Assembly: GCF_001558695.1 (NCBI RefSeq)
Contig: NZ_LNTU01000023.1
Coordinates: forward strand, 620,001-684,000
Direction: 5' to 3'
DNA: 64,000 nt
Origin: Paramesorhizobium deserti
GTDB lineage: Bacteria > Pseudomonadota > Alphaproteobacteria > Rhizobiales > Rhizobiaceae
The notes beneath the pieces were generated by a model. The model saw nothing but the letters and a program-made list of their open reading frames with translations, ran no database searches and was not told the origin of the DNA. Of this stretch, positions 30,223-37,757 are shown one piece after another; position 1 is the first letter of the stretch; each line of letters opens with the position of its first letter. The translations under genes and the position numbers were made by a program.

Positions 30223-30304
30223 AGAAGTATAGCAGAAAAATTCGAGGCGCCGCAGTCGCCCGGCGCGCGCCGTCGTCGAAGGGGCTACCGCTTCTTCATG
30301 GCAC

Positions 30305-30529
30305 TTATATTTCCTCCTCCTCGTCATCCTGTGACAGGAGGTCGATAAGCTCTGCCGCCCGTCCGGTAGGGGGCGAAATTCCCTCCTTCACCAGTGCTTC
30401 GTCATTGTTGATCCACCCCCACGCGCGAACGAGTTCTTCAAGCGTGGCGCCGGTGGTCACGATATCGGCGACCAGTGTGTCGTCCACTGGCCCGAGCACG
30501 GAAATGACCTCTTCGCGCGTGATGCTCAC
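30305..30529 (-). CDS. Small conserved-looking acidic protein, function unknown
   Basis: A 74-residue protein beginning SITREEVISVLGPVDDTLVA and ending in an acidic run QDDEEEEI. It starts with GTG at 30529, preceded by GAGGAGG at a good distance, which supports real translation. The sequence looks like a compact three-helix fold (EEVISVLG, ATLEELVRAWGWI, GRAAELIDLL). I do not recognise the family. It lies just upstream of groS in the same direction, so it could be part of the heat-shock locus, but the RpoH-like promoter lies between them. Confidence 0.6.
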   Translation of the reverse strand: MSITREEVISVLGPVDDTLVADIVTTGATLEELVRAWGWINNDEALVKEGISPPTGRAAELIDLLSQDDEEEEI

Positions 30530-30856
30530 GATCTCAATCCTCCTCGATGCCGGCAGACCGGAACGGCGTGTTCTTCTTTCGACCAGATAGGCAAACGCCG
30601 GGAACGATCAACGGTTGCGCGACGGATTTGTTGTTCGGCTGCGGACGGGTGAAGAAACGGGCCGGCCGATCGCGTCATCGCGCCTCTGCCCGGTTTCCGA
30701 TACTAAATGGTTCCCAATTTTGATGCATTTTTAAGTATTTGTTTCCCTGTGTTCTTTTTACCAAAAGGTCTTTTTTCCGGTTCCAATTTGCAGAGCTAGC
30801 TAATATTATCGATTGTTCAATCGGGGAGTTCATATCGGGGCGTTTGGGAGAGCGGT
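30530..30856. other. Divergent intergenic region upstream of the c-di-GMP gene
   Basis: No gene is apparent in this 327-bp gap. Its right half (30700-30820) is strongly AT-rich, with tracts such as TTTTTAAG and TCTTTTTTCC, and probably holds the promoter of the MHYT protein. The left half is GC-rich like the coding DNA. No operator repeat was seen. Confidence 0.45.
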
Positions 30857-33244
30857 GTGCTGACCGTATATAATTGTATTGTCAACGAGCATGATCTGCG
30901 GCTCGTTTTTCTGGCTGCGATCGTCTGTGCGCTCGCCTCCTTTGCCGCGGTCAATCTGCTGCGCTATGCACGCAGGTCGAACGCCCCGACATTGTGGTTG
31001 TCGATTGCGGCAGTCGCCTGCGGCTTCGGCATATGGTCGACGCATTTCATCGCGATGCTCGCCTTTTCCCCCAACCTCCCGCAGGGCTATAACGTCACGC
31101 TCGCCGGCCTTTCGCTGGTCTTTGCGGTGGCGATGACGGGCCTCGGCGGGCTGGTAGCGGTGAAAAGCCGATATCCGCATGGCGATCTGCTTGGGGGTGC
31201 CATCGTCGGCGGGGGCATCGCCGCGATGCATTTCACGGGAATGGCGGCTTTCAAGGTGGAGGGGCAGATCGCTTGGGATCCGGTGTTCGTCATCGCGGCA
31301 ATCGTGCTGGGTGTGCTCCTGGGGGCGGCCGCCATGCGCGTCGCTCTTGCCGCCGGCGGCATGAAGAGCAAACTGGCGGGAGCTGCGCTTCTCACCCTTG
31401 CCATATGCAGCCATCATTTCACCGCCATGGGCGCGATAAGCATCATGCCCGACAGTTCGATCAAGGTTCCGGTCACGGCGATCGCCTCCGGCTGGCTCGC
31501 GGTCGCGATCGCGCTTGCCAGCGTCGTGATTCTCATATCCGCCCTGGCGGTCGCGGCCCTCGACATGCGCAGCCGCCGGACAGCGACGGAAATGGACCGT
31601 ATGCGCAAGCTGGTCAACGCGGCGGTGGAAGGCCTCGTCATCTGCGACGGAGACATCATCATCACCGCCAATGAGAGCTTTTCGGTCCTTTCCGGCATCA
31701 GCAGCCAATCGCTCATTGGCGCCTCCATCGGTCAAATGCTGTCTGATGCCCATGTCCGCAGCAAGCTAGCAAGCGGCCAGAACGAGGTGCTGGAGGCGGA
31801 CCTGAAGACGGTGGACGGCGAGATGATACCGGTGGAGCTGATCGCCCAGAATATCGATTTCGGCGGAAAGCGGCATCGGGCGGTGGCCATTCGCGACCTG
31901 CGGGCCCGCAAGGAGGCGGAGGCGCATATCAGCTATCTCGCGCATCACGACATGCTGACGGGGCTGCCAAACCGCCGCAGCTTTGCGGCGCGGCTCGATC
32001 AGCTGATCGCGACCACGGATATCAGGGGCGAAAACCGCGTTGCGCTTCTCTGCCTCGATCTCGACCGGTTCAAGGAGGTGAATGATCTTTTCGGGCATGC
32101 CGCCGGCGACGAGATATTGCAGAAGATGGCTACGATCGTCAGCCGCCTTCTAAGCAGCGAGGACATGCTGGCGCGCCTCGGCGGGGACGAGTTCGCCATC
32201 ATCGTGCCCGGCGTCACCAGCACGGCCGCGATCAGCCGGCTGGCGGAGAACATCCTGGATGCCCTAAAGGCCGAAAACGCGAATTCGCCCGCGCGGTCGG
32301 TCGTGTCGAGCAGCATCGGCATCGCCATCTATCCGGAAGACGGCGCGGATCGCGAGACATTGCTCAGCCATGCCGACACGGCGCTTTACCGCTCCAAGGC
32401 CGAGGGCCGGAACACCTATCGTTTCTTCGAAGCGAAGATGGGTGAGGAGACGAAGGAGCGCCGGCTGATCGAACACGAGCTGCGTCATGCGATATCCGGC
32501 GGCGAGCTCAAGCTGGTCTACCAGCCGCAGATGCAGATCGACAGCGGCGAGATCATCGGCTTCGAGGCGCTGATGCGCTGGCACAACCGTCGCCGCGGCG
32601 ATGTGCCGCCCAATGTCTTCATTCCCATCGCCGAGGAAAGCGGCCTCATCGTCGAGCTCGGTGACTGGGCGATGCTTGAGGCCTGCCGCGAAGCTGCCTC
32701 TTGGGAATTGCCCCTGACGGTGGCGGTTAATGTCTCGGTCGTCCAGCTCCACAGTCAGGACTTCCCGCAGAAGGTCCATGATGTGCTCGTCAAGACGGGC
32801 CTGCCGCCGCACAGGCTGGAGCTGGAGATCACCGAAACGGCGCTGATCAAGGACATGAACCGCGCACTGGGCACCCTGCGGCAGGTGAAATCACTTGGCG
32901 TCCGCGTCGCCATGGACGATTTCGGCACGGGCTATTCCTCACTGTCGAATATCCGGGCATTCCCGTTCGATGTGATCAAGATCGACCGGTCGTTCATCAA
33001 ATCGGTCGACAAGAACCAGCAGGCGGCCGCCATCGTCAGGGCCGTTCTCGGGCTTGGCCGCGGGCTGGGCCTGCCGGTCCTTGCAGAAGGAATCGAGACT
33101 TCCGACGAATTGCGCTTCCTGACGGAGGAATATTGCTCGGCGGGGCAGGGCTTCCATCTGGGCGAGCCGGCTTCGATCGAGCATTTCGATCATATCGTGC
33201 GCGCCAGCAGGCATGTTCGTGAGAAAAAGATTGCCGCTTTGTGA
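30857..33244 (+). CDS. MHYT-PAS-GGDEF-EAL cyclic-di-GMP enzyme
   Basis: A 795-residue membrane protein. Residues 1-240 hold an MHYT sensor domain: the three repeats appear as WSTHFIAMLAF, IAAMHFTGMAAF and CSHHFTAMGAI, each within membrane helices and thought to bind copper or a diatomic gas. A PAS domain follows, near 255-360. The GGDEF motif is intact at 442-446 (RLGGDEFAII) and EAL at 570-572 (IIGFEALMRW), with the DDFGTGYSS loop. Both making and breaking of cyclic di-GMP are therefore possible. GTG at 30857 is used, with GGGAGAG just upstream. It stands alone before the tRNA. Confidence 0.92.
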   Translation: MLTVYNCIVNEHDLRLVFLAAIVCALASFAAVNLLRYARRSNAPTLWLSIAAVACGFGIWSTHFIAMLAFSPNLPQGYNVTLAGLSLVFAVAMTGLGGLVAVKSRYPHGDLLGGAIVGGGIAAMHFTGMAAFKVEGQIAWDPVFVIAAIVLGVLLGAAAMRVALAAGGMKSKLAGAALLTLAICSHHFTAMGAISIMPDSSIKVPVTAIASGWLAVAIALASVVILISALAVAALDMRSRRTATEMDRMRKLVNAAVEGLVICDGDIIITANESFSVLSGISSQSLIGASIGQMLSDAHVRSKLASGQNEVLEADLKTVDGEMIPVELIAQNIDFGGKRHRAVAIRDLRARKEAEAHISYLAHHDMLTGLPNRRSFAARLDQLIATTDIRGENRVALLCLDLDRFKEVNDLFGHAAGDEILQKMATIVSRLLSSEDMLARLGGDEFAIIVPGVTSTAAISRLAENILDALKAENANSPARSVVSSSIGIAIYPEDGADRETLLSHADTALYRSKAEGRNTYRFFEAKMGEETKERRLIEHELRHAISGGELKLVYQPQMQIDSGEIIGFEALMRWHNRRRGDVPPNVFIPIAEESGLIVELGDWAMLEACREAASWELPLTVAVNVSVVQLHSQDFPQKVHDVLVKTGLPPHRLELEITETALIKDMNRALGTLRQVKSLGVRVAMDDFGTGYSSLSNIRAFPFDVIKIDRSFIKSVDKNQQAAAIVRAVLGLGRGLGLPVLAEGIETSDELRFLTEEYCSAGQGFHLGEPASIEHFDHIVRASRHVREKKIAAL

Positions 33245-33437
33245 GGCGGGGTTGCCGCGCGCGGTGGCATACTCGACCTCCCGGTGCGGGAACCAGGGGG
33301 CAGGGCATTTCTCCGACAGGGGAAGCTCGTCCGCCACCGCCGCGGCTCCTCTTCTGTAGAAAGGCAAAATTGGCCATTGAAGCGACGGATTGCTTCGGCT
33401 AGAAACGCAACGCGCATGCGGCTCCGGCCGGATGTCT

Positions 33438-33514
33438 GCACCCGTAGCTCAGTTGGATAGAGTGCTGCCCTCCGAAGGCAGAGGTCACAGGTTCGAATCC
33501 TGTCGGGTGCGCCA
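33438..33514 (+). tRNA. tRNA-Arg (anticodon CCG)
   Basis: A full cloverleaf: acceptor GCACCCG pairs with CGGGTGC, the D arm is GCTC-AGTTGGATA-GAGT, the anticodon stem CTGCC-CTCCGAA-GGCAG carries CCG, and the T arm is ACAGG-TTCGAAT-CCTGT. G is the discriminator and CCA (33512-33514) is encoded. It reads arginine CGG codons. Its 3' end is the likely attachment site of the island that follows. Confidence 0.97.
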
Positions 33515-33810
33515 TTCTCGAACAAAAGAGAGAACTGCAGGCGGGGTCTTTCCCGTTTCCTGAGAGGCGGCCTTTGCGAGGATCGCTTTCGAGCCGCTGA
33601 TCCTGATCTCTTCCTTCGTAACACGCACCTCCTGCATGAGGATTCGCGCATAGGCCTGCCGGAATTCCGGGGAGCCGTTCGTCAGCCGGTCGCGCAATAA
33701 TCGGGCGAACCGCTTGATCTTGTCCGGTGTGATCTCGGGCTCGCTGGACGACAGCCGCTCCTGAAGCTCCTTGATCTCGACAGCGAGGTCGTCCCGTTGC
33801 AGCTTGAGAC
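33485..33810 (-). pseudogene. C-terminal remnant of a serine recombinase (integrase)
   Basis: About 108 codons match the tail of large serine recombinases in alphaproteobacteria: a coiled-coil stretch [14 protein letters not shown], then [20 protein letters not shown], then [15 protein letters not shown] and VLSFVREWR. The catalytic N-terminus and zinc region are gone. The recombinase-like sequence stops near 33810, where the frame runs antisense into the first codons of the nuclease-STAND gene. The last codons, for RTRQDSNL, come from the tRNA-Arg 3' half, so the recombinase gene once ended inside its own attachment site. This is good evidence that the neighbouring DNA arrived by integration. 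Confidence 0.8.
33506..33516. other. Putative attachment site attL (tRNA 3' end)
   Basis: GGTGCGCCATT, covering the last nine bases of tRNA-Arg and two bases beyond, recurs exactly at 42455. The match extends to GGTGCGCCATT(C/T)TC, 13 of 14 bases. Confidence 0.55.
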
Positions 33811-33824
33811 CGAGAAGGCTAGGG

Positions 33825-36800
33825 ATGGGATACTTGGAGAAGAAGGCTAAACACAACAAGCGGAGTCGTGACCCAAAGCCATCGTCTAAGCCGGCCAAGG
33901 CTGCGTCTAGGGCCGGATCCAACGCAGGCCGCGGCTTTCGCTACCAAGACGCCGTGTCCGCTTGGTTGGCAGTGGAGATATGGGCTGGTCAGCGAGCGCC
34001 TGCCATCGTGATGCCGGAAGGTGGTGACGATATTGAGCTGCGTGGCGAAGCAACGAGCTTTGTCCAAGTCAAGAGCCGGCGGGAACACCTCGGGGACTAT
34101 ACCGGAGGCGAGACGGTCGGACACATTGAGGACCTGTGGAACCGGTCGCTTGGCTCCGCACCGCGGCCGCAACGACTGGAACTCGTTCTTGAGCGGGAGG
34201 TGGCGGGCCTCAGTCCCCCCGACGACCACCCCCCAGTCCGCTCAATCGAAGGTCCGATCAGCACCAGACTTTCAAAGTTCAGTGGAGCCTCTGATCTTCT
34301 CCCGAGAACATCGATCATCGTGGCGACCTCGCCGCAGGAATGGGGGATCAGCCTGATCGTAGATCGGTTGAACTGCGCCCCGATTGCGGCCCAGATGTGC
34401 TTTGCCGAACTGCTTGTTCGCGTGGGCTCTTTGGCAGACGCGAATGGCCGATTGGCGCCTGAGAACTATCGCGGCCTTTCGATCTCTGACACCGAAGCGT
34501 CAATCCGCGATGTCTTGGCCACCATCGACGTTGATGCAATCGAACGCGCCCTCAGGGATGGCATCTGCGAACCGGTCGATTTCCTCACACCTCTCAATGA
34601 TCCGAACTTTTATCTTGGGGTTGATGTGGAACCCGGTCACATCGCGGCAGGATTGGTGGCTGAACGTCCCCGGACCAGATCGGCGTTGGTGGACGCTATT
34701 GAAAAACGCCGGGCCGCGTTGATCGTCGGACCGTCAGGGGCCGGAAAATCCGCCTTAATGTGGGAGACCGCCAACGCATTGCGCCATACGGTGCGGTGGT
34801 TTCGTATCCGTCGTCTGAGCGCGGCGGATATTCCATCGCTGCGCCAGTTAGTCCGGACGTTCCGCGCTTCAGAAGACAGCCCCTTGGGCTTTGTCATGGA
34901 TGATGTCGGTCGGAATGGGCCGGAAAGCTGGGGCGCCTTGCTCAAAGAAGCGATGTCCGTGCCCGGCGTCGTCCTACTCGGTTCGGTCCGGGAAGAAGAT
35001 GTCACGCTGATTGCCGAGCGTGCGCGTGCAGCCGAAATACGCGTCGATCCCGATGATGAACTCGCAGAACGACTCTGGCGAGAACTACGCGAAGCTGAAA
35101 AGACGAACTGGGCCGGTTGGCGCGAGCCGTGGAAGATGAGCGATGGCCTTCTTTTAGAATATGTCCATATCCTGACGCGCGGGCAAAGGATGCACGAACT
35201 CCTCGCTGATCAAGTCGCGGCCAGAGTTTCGGATCCGGATCGTTTCCTTGAACTCGATATTTTGCGATCCGGCGCCTGGGCGGGCGCGGCAAATGCTGAA
35301 GTCGATGCGTCGCGATTGGCGCGAACGCTCTCGGTCAGTGATGCCGATCTGTCACGCGCTTTACAGCGCCTTATCCAGGAACATCTGGTTCGTTCGCCTG
35401 CTCCGGGCGCGGTTACCGGCCTACACCAGCTTCGATCCGAAGAATTGCTGCGGCTCACACACCAGACAATATTGCCGACCCTCCAAACGAGTTTCGAACG
35501 GACAGTTGCAAGCGTTCTCGCCACCGGTCTCGAGCCCTTGGTCGCCGACACGCTATCTGTGCGGCGCCTACCTGTCCCGGCCGTGCTCGATGGCTTGATT
35601 GCCCGCTTGGAGAACGAGCAGGATGCGCGGGCGTTGGCCTCGGCGCTCCGGGGTCTAGGTTCAGGCCGCGTTTCCTTGGGCGTGGACGAATGGCTGGACA
35701 CTCCTGAAGCGCGTGCGCTGCCGCGAACGCAAGTCGGGAGCGCTGCAATGTTCGGGATCGCCGGTATTGATCTGAGTAGTCTCAGCATCATCCCGAAGGT
35801 CCAGGCTGCGGCAGATCGACTTTCGCAGATCAAAGGCTCGCCGGAAGATGACCCCCGTCGCCTGTTGATGGAGCGTATGTCGCCTTCTGCCTTGTCTGCC
35901 GTGATCGAGACAGCGGACCTCGCGAGCCTTGATGAGATTCTCGCGGCCTTGGTCGGAATGCCTTTACCGGCCGCAGTACGGGCCAGCCTCGTGCATGCTC
36001 CAGATGGGCTGTTGAACGCCGATCTAAATCTTGTGGGGTCGGTGATGGGCACACTCTCCGCTCTGGATCGTGAGATCGCCAGTCATTGGGTCGCCGAGGT
36101 CGGGCAAGAGGCGCTGTTCGCACGGGTTCAGGCAGAGACGGCTTGGGCCGGGCCTGTAACAATAAAAGATGCCGATGATGGAGTGATCGTCCGTTGCGAT
36201 CTTTGGTACGTTGCCAGCTCCGTACAGGAAAATCCGCATGACGCGGTTGTGAGTTTGTGCAAGCTGATTTTGGCCCTGTGCCCGTCGGCTGACATTGCGG
36301 TGTCCAACGCCATCACCGCAAGCGGCGAATTGGCTGGCCTTGCCCAGTTGCCGCTCGCGACAAAGCGGATGCCCCGTGACAATCTCCCTCCACCGTCAGT
36401 TCCTCAATGGAACCGGCGTTGGCGGGATCTGATCTCCCGCCGCGTCGCCGCTCCGAGCTATAGCGATTATCTTGCAAGAGGCGTGGTCATTCTCGAGGCC
36501 CTTGTGCCGACGTTGGAGAAGGTCTTCGATGCTCATTTTCGAGGAAAGGATGCTCTCGTCAGCCTCGCCGACAGGCTGAATTCACTCAATGCGGATACTG
36601 AAGCGCTGACACCTCCTGCTGTTTCGTCATGGGAAGCGTCGGGCACGGGAAGCGGAGAGGCTAGTACAGCCGTCACCAAGTTTCAGAACCTCCTGAACAG
36701 CGCAAGCGTCAATCTCGTCAAGAGGTTCGCGATACTGCCCGACCAAGCTGGCGCATACATTGCCTGGTTGAGCGATCTCATCGCCGATGTCGACACTGCA

Positions 36801-37742
36801 ATTACCGAAGAGCCTTGGCAGCTCATCGCCGATGGTCCTCCGCCAATGCTTACCCGACTCAAAACGCTCTTGGAGACGTTGCGAGTTCTGGCCGGAGAAG
36901 CCCATGAAAGGAAGGAAGCGCCAGCGGTAACTTGGGCGGCACGAGGCAAAGGGGCGCGAGTAGGCAATGCCGTTCGGTTTGTATCCCTTTCTGCCAAAGT
37001 TGCCGGGGAAACACGACTAGCTCAGCGAAAGGCAGAAATTGAGCGCTTGGCCGAGGAGGCCGGGGTCGTCGCGGAGTTTCATCTTCGCGTTAACGCCAAG
37101 GGTATTTTACCCTGGCCGCCAGCAGATGTTCTCGCGCTGTTACGCGCACCCGACATTGCAGATGCGGTAGTCACGCTCGCTGAACAAGCCGAACTCGTGC
37201 GGTCATTGGTGGACTCGTCTATCCACCTGACAATCATGCCTTACATTGAGGATGTCGTGTTCCCGGCGCTCGCAAAGTCTGGTTACCAGACTCTCCTCCC
37301 TGACGTGGAAGGCGCTGCCTTCTGGGCTGAAGAACTTGGCTTGCAGCAAGCTTCATCTGCTGTGGCAGTCTTGTTTGGGGAGGTGACAAGTCTGGCCGGC
37401 GAACTTGGCGCAATGGATCAAAAAGGCCTTGGAACCGAGATTCGTCCTGAAGAAGAAATCGCCACCCGCCGAAAGTTAGATACAGGCTTCGTTAGGCGGC
37501 GCGATGAACTGACCAAGCGATTTCATGATTTTGATGTGGATTTGCAATCGGTGGCTTTGGAGTTGATTGAACACCTGCGAACAGGGGATGTTGATTTCGC
37601 AGCGGAATCGGTGGCTGCGATTGATGGAAGCGCTGGCGATCTTGTTGAGGTAATTGGGTATGTGTCTTTGCTTTTGATGGCAGCCGAGATCGGCGACCTT
37701 TCCTTGAAAGGGCAACTCGCAAAAACTATCCAAGATACATAA
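33825..37742 (+). CDS. Cap4/DUF4297-like nuclease fused to STAND-type P-loop NTPase (Avs-like)
   Basis: A protein of about 1305 residues. Near the N-terminus are GRGFRYQDAVSAWLA (35-49), D69-I-E71 and Q81-V-K83, the G-F-x-[FY]-Q and D-x-E...QxK pattern of Cap4-type (DUF4297) double-strand DNA nucleases of the PD-(D/E)xK fold. The NTPase follows with Walker A GPSGAGKS at 302-309 and Walker B FVMDDVG (D359, D360), then SVREED. From about 450 to the end it is alpha-helical with no motif I recognise, a likely sensor. This nuclease-NTPase-sensor order is that of Avs/STAND antiphage proteins. ATG 33825 is preceded by GAAGG; a TTG 54 bp earlier is less likely. The next gene begins 15 bp after its stop. 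Confidence 0.75.
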   Translation: MGYLEKKAKHNKRSRDPKPSSKPAKAASRAGSNAGRGFRYQDAVSAWLAVEIWAGQRAPAIVMPEGGDDIELRGEATSFVQVKSRREHLGDYTGGETVGHIEDLWNRSLGSAPRPQRLELVLEREVAGLSPPDDHPPVRSIEGPISTRLSKFSGASDLLPRTSIIVATSPQEWGISLIVDRLNCAPIAAQMCFAELLVRVGSLADANGRLAPENYRGLSISDTEASIRDVLATIDVDAIERALRDGICEPVDFLTPLNDPNFYLGVDVEPGHIAAGLVAERPRTRSALVDAIEKRRAALIVGPSGAGKSALMWETANALRHTVRWFRIRRLSAADIPSLRQLVRTFRASEDSPLGFVMDDVGRNGPESWGALLKEAMSVPGVVLLGSVREEDVTLIAERARAAEIRVDPDDELAERLWRELREAEKTNWAGWREPWKMSDGLLLEYVHILTRGQRMHELLADQVAARVSDPDRFLELDILRSGAWAGAANAEVDASRLARTLSVSDADLSRALQRLIQEHLVRSPAPGAVTGLHQLRSEELLRLTHQTILPTLQTSFERTVASVLATGLEPLVADTLSVRRLPVPAVLDGLIARLENEQDARALASALRGLGSGRVSLGVDEWLDTPEARALPRTQVGSAAMFGIAGIDLSSLSIIPKVQAAADRLSQIKGSPEDDPRRLLMERMSPSALSAVIETADLASLDEILAALVGMPLPAAVRASLVHAPDGLLNADLNLVGSVMGTLSALDREIASHWVAEVGQEALFARVQAETAWAGPVTIKDADDGVIVRCDLWYVASSVQENPHDAVVSLCKLILALCPSADIAVSNAITASGELAGLAQLPLATKRMPRDNLPPPSVPQWNRRWRDLISRRVAAPSYSDYLARGVVILEALVPTLEKVFDAHFRGKDALVSLADRLNSLNADTEALTPPAVSSWEASGTGSGEASTAVTKFQNLLNSASVNLVKRFAILPDQAGAYIAWLSDLIADVDTAITEEPWQLIADGPPPMLTRLKTLLETLRVLAGEAHERKEAPAVTWAARGKGARVGNAVRFVSLSAKVAGETRLAQRKAEIERLAEEAGVVAEFHLRVNAKGILPWPPADVLALLRAPDIADAVVTLAEQAELVRSLVDSSIHLTIMPYIEDVVFPALAKSGYQTLLPDVEGAAFWAEELGLQQASSAVAVLFGEVTSLAGELGAMDQKGLGTEIRPEEEIATRRKLDTGFVRRRDELTKRFHDFDVDLQSVALELIEHLRTGDVDFAAESVAAIDGSAGDLVEVIGYVSLLLMAAEIGDLSLKGQLAKTIQDT

Positions 37743-37757
37743 TCCGAGCAACCTTCG

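Noticed and set aside
30081-30304. CIRCE element upstream of groS
   Set aside because: Neither TTAGCACTC nor GAGTGCTAA, nor a near match, is present; an RpoH-type promoter was found instead.
33485-33922. A complete small recombinase gene of 145 codons
   Set aside because: Only about 108 codons resemble a recombinase; the first 38 are antisense to the nuclease gene, and the catalytic domain is missing, so it is annotated as a remnant.
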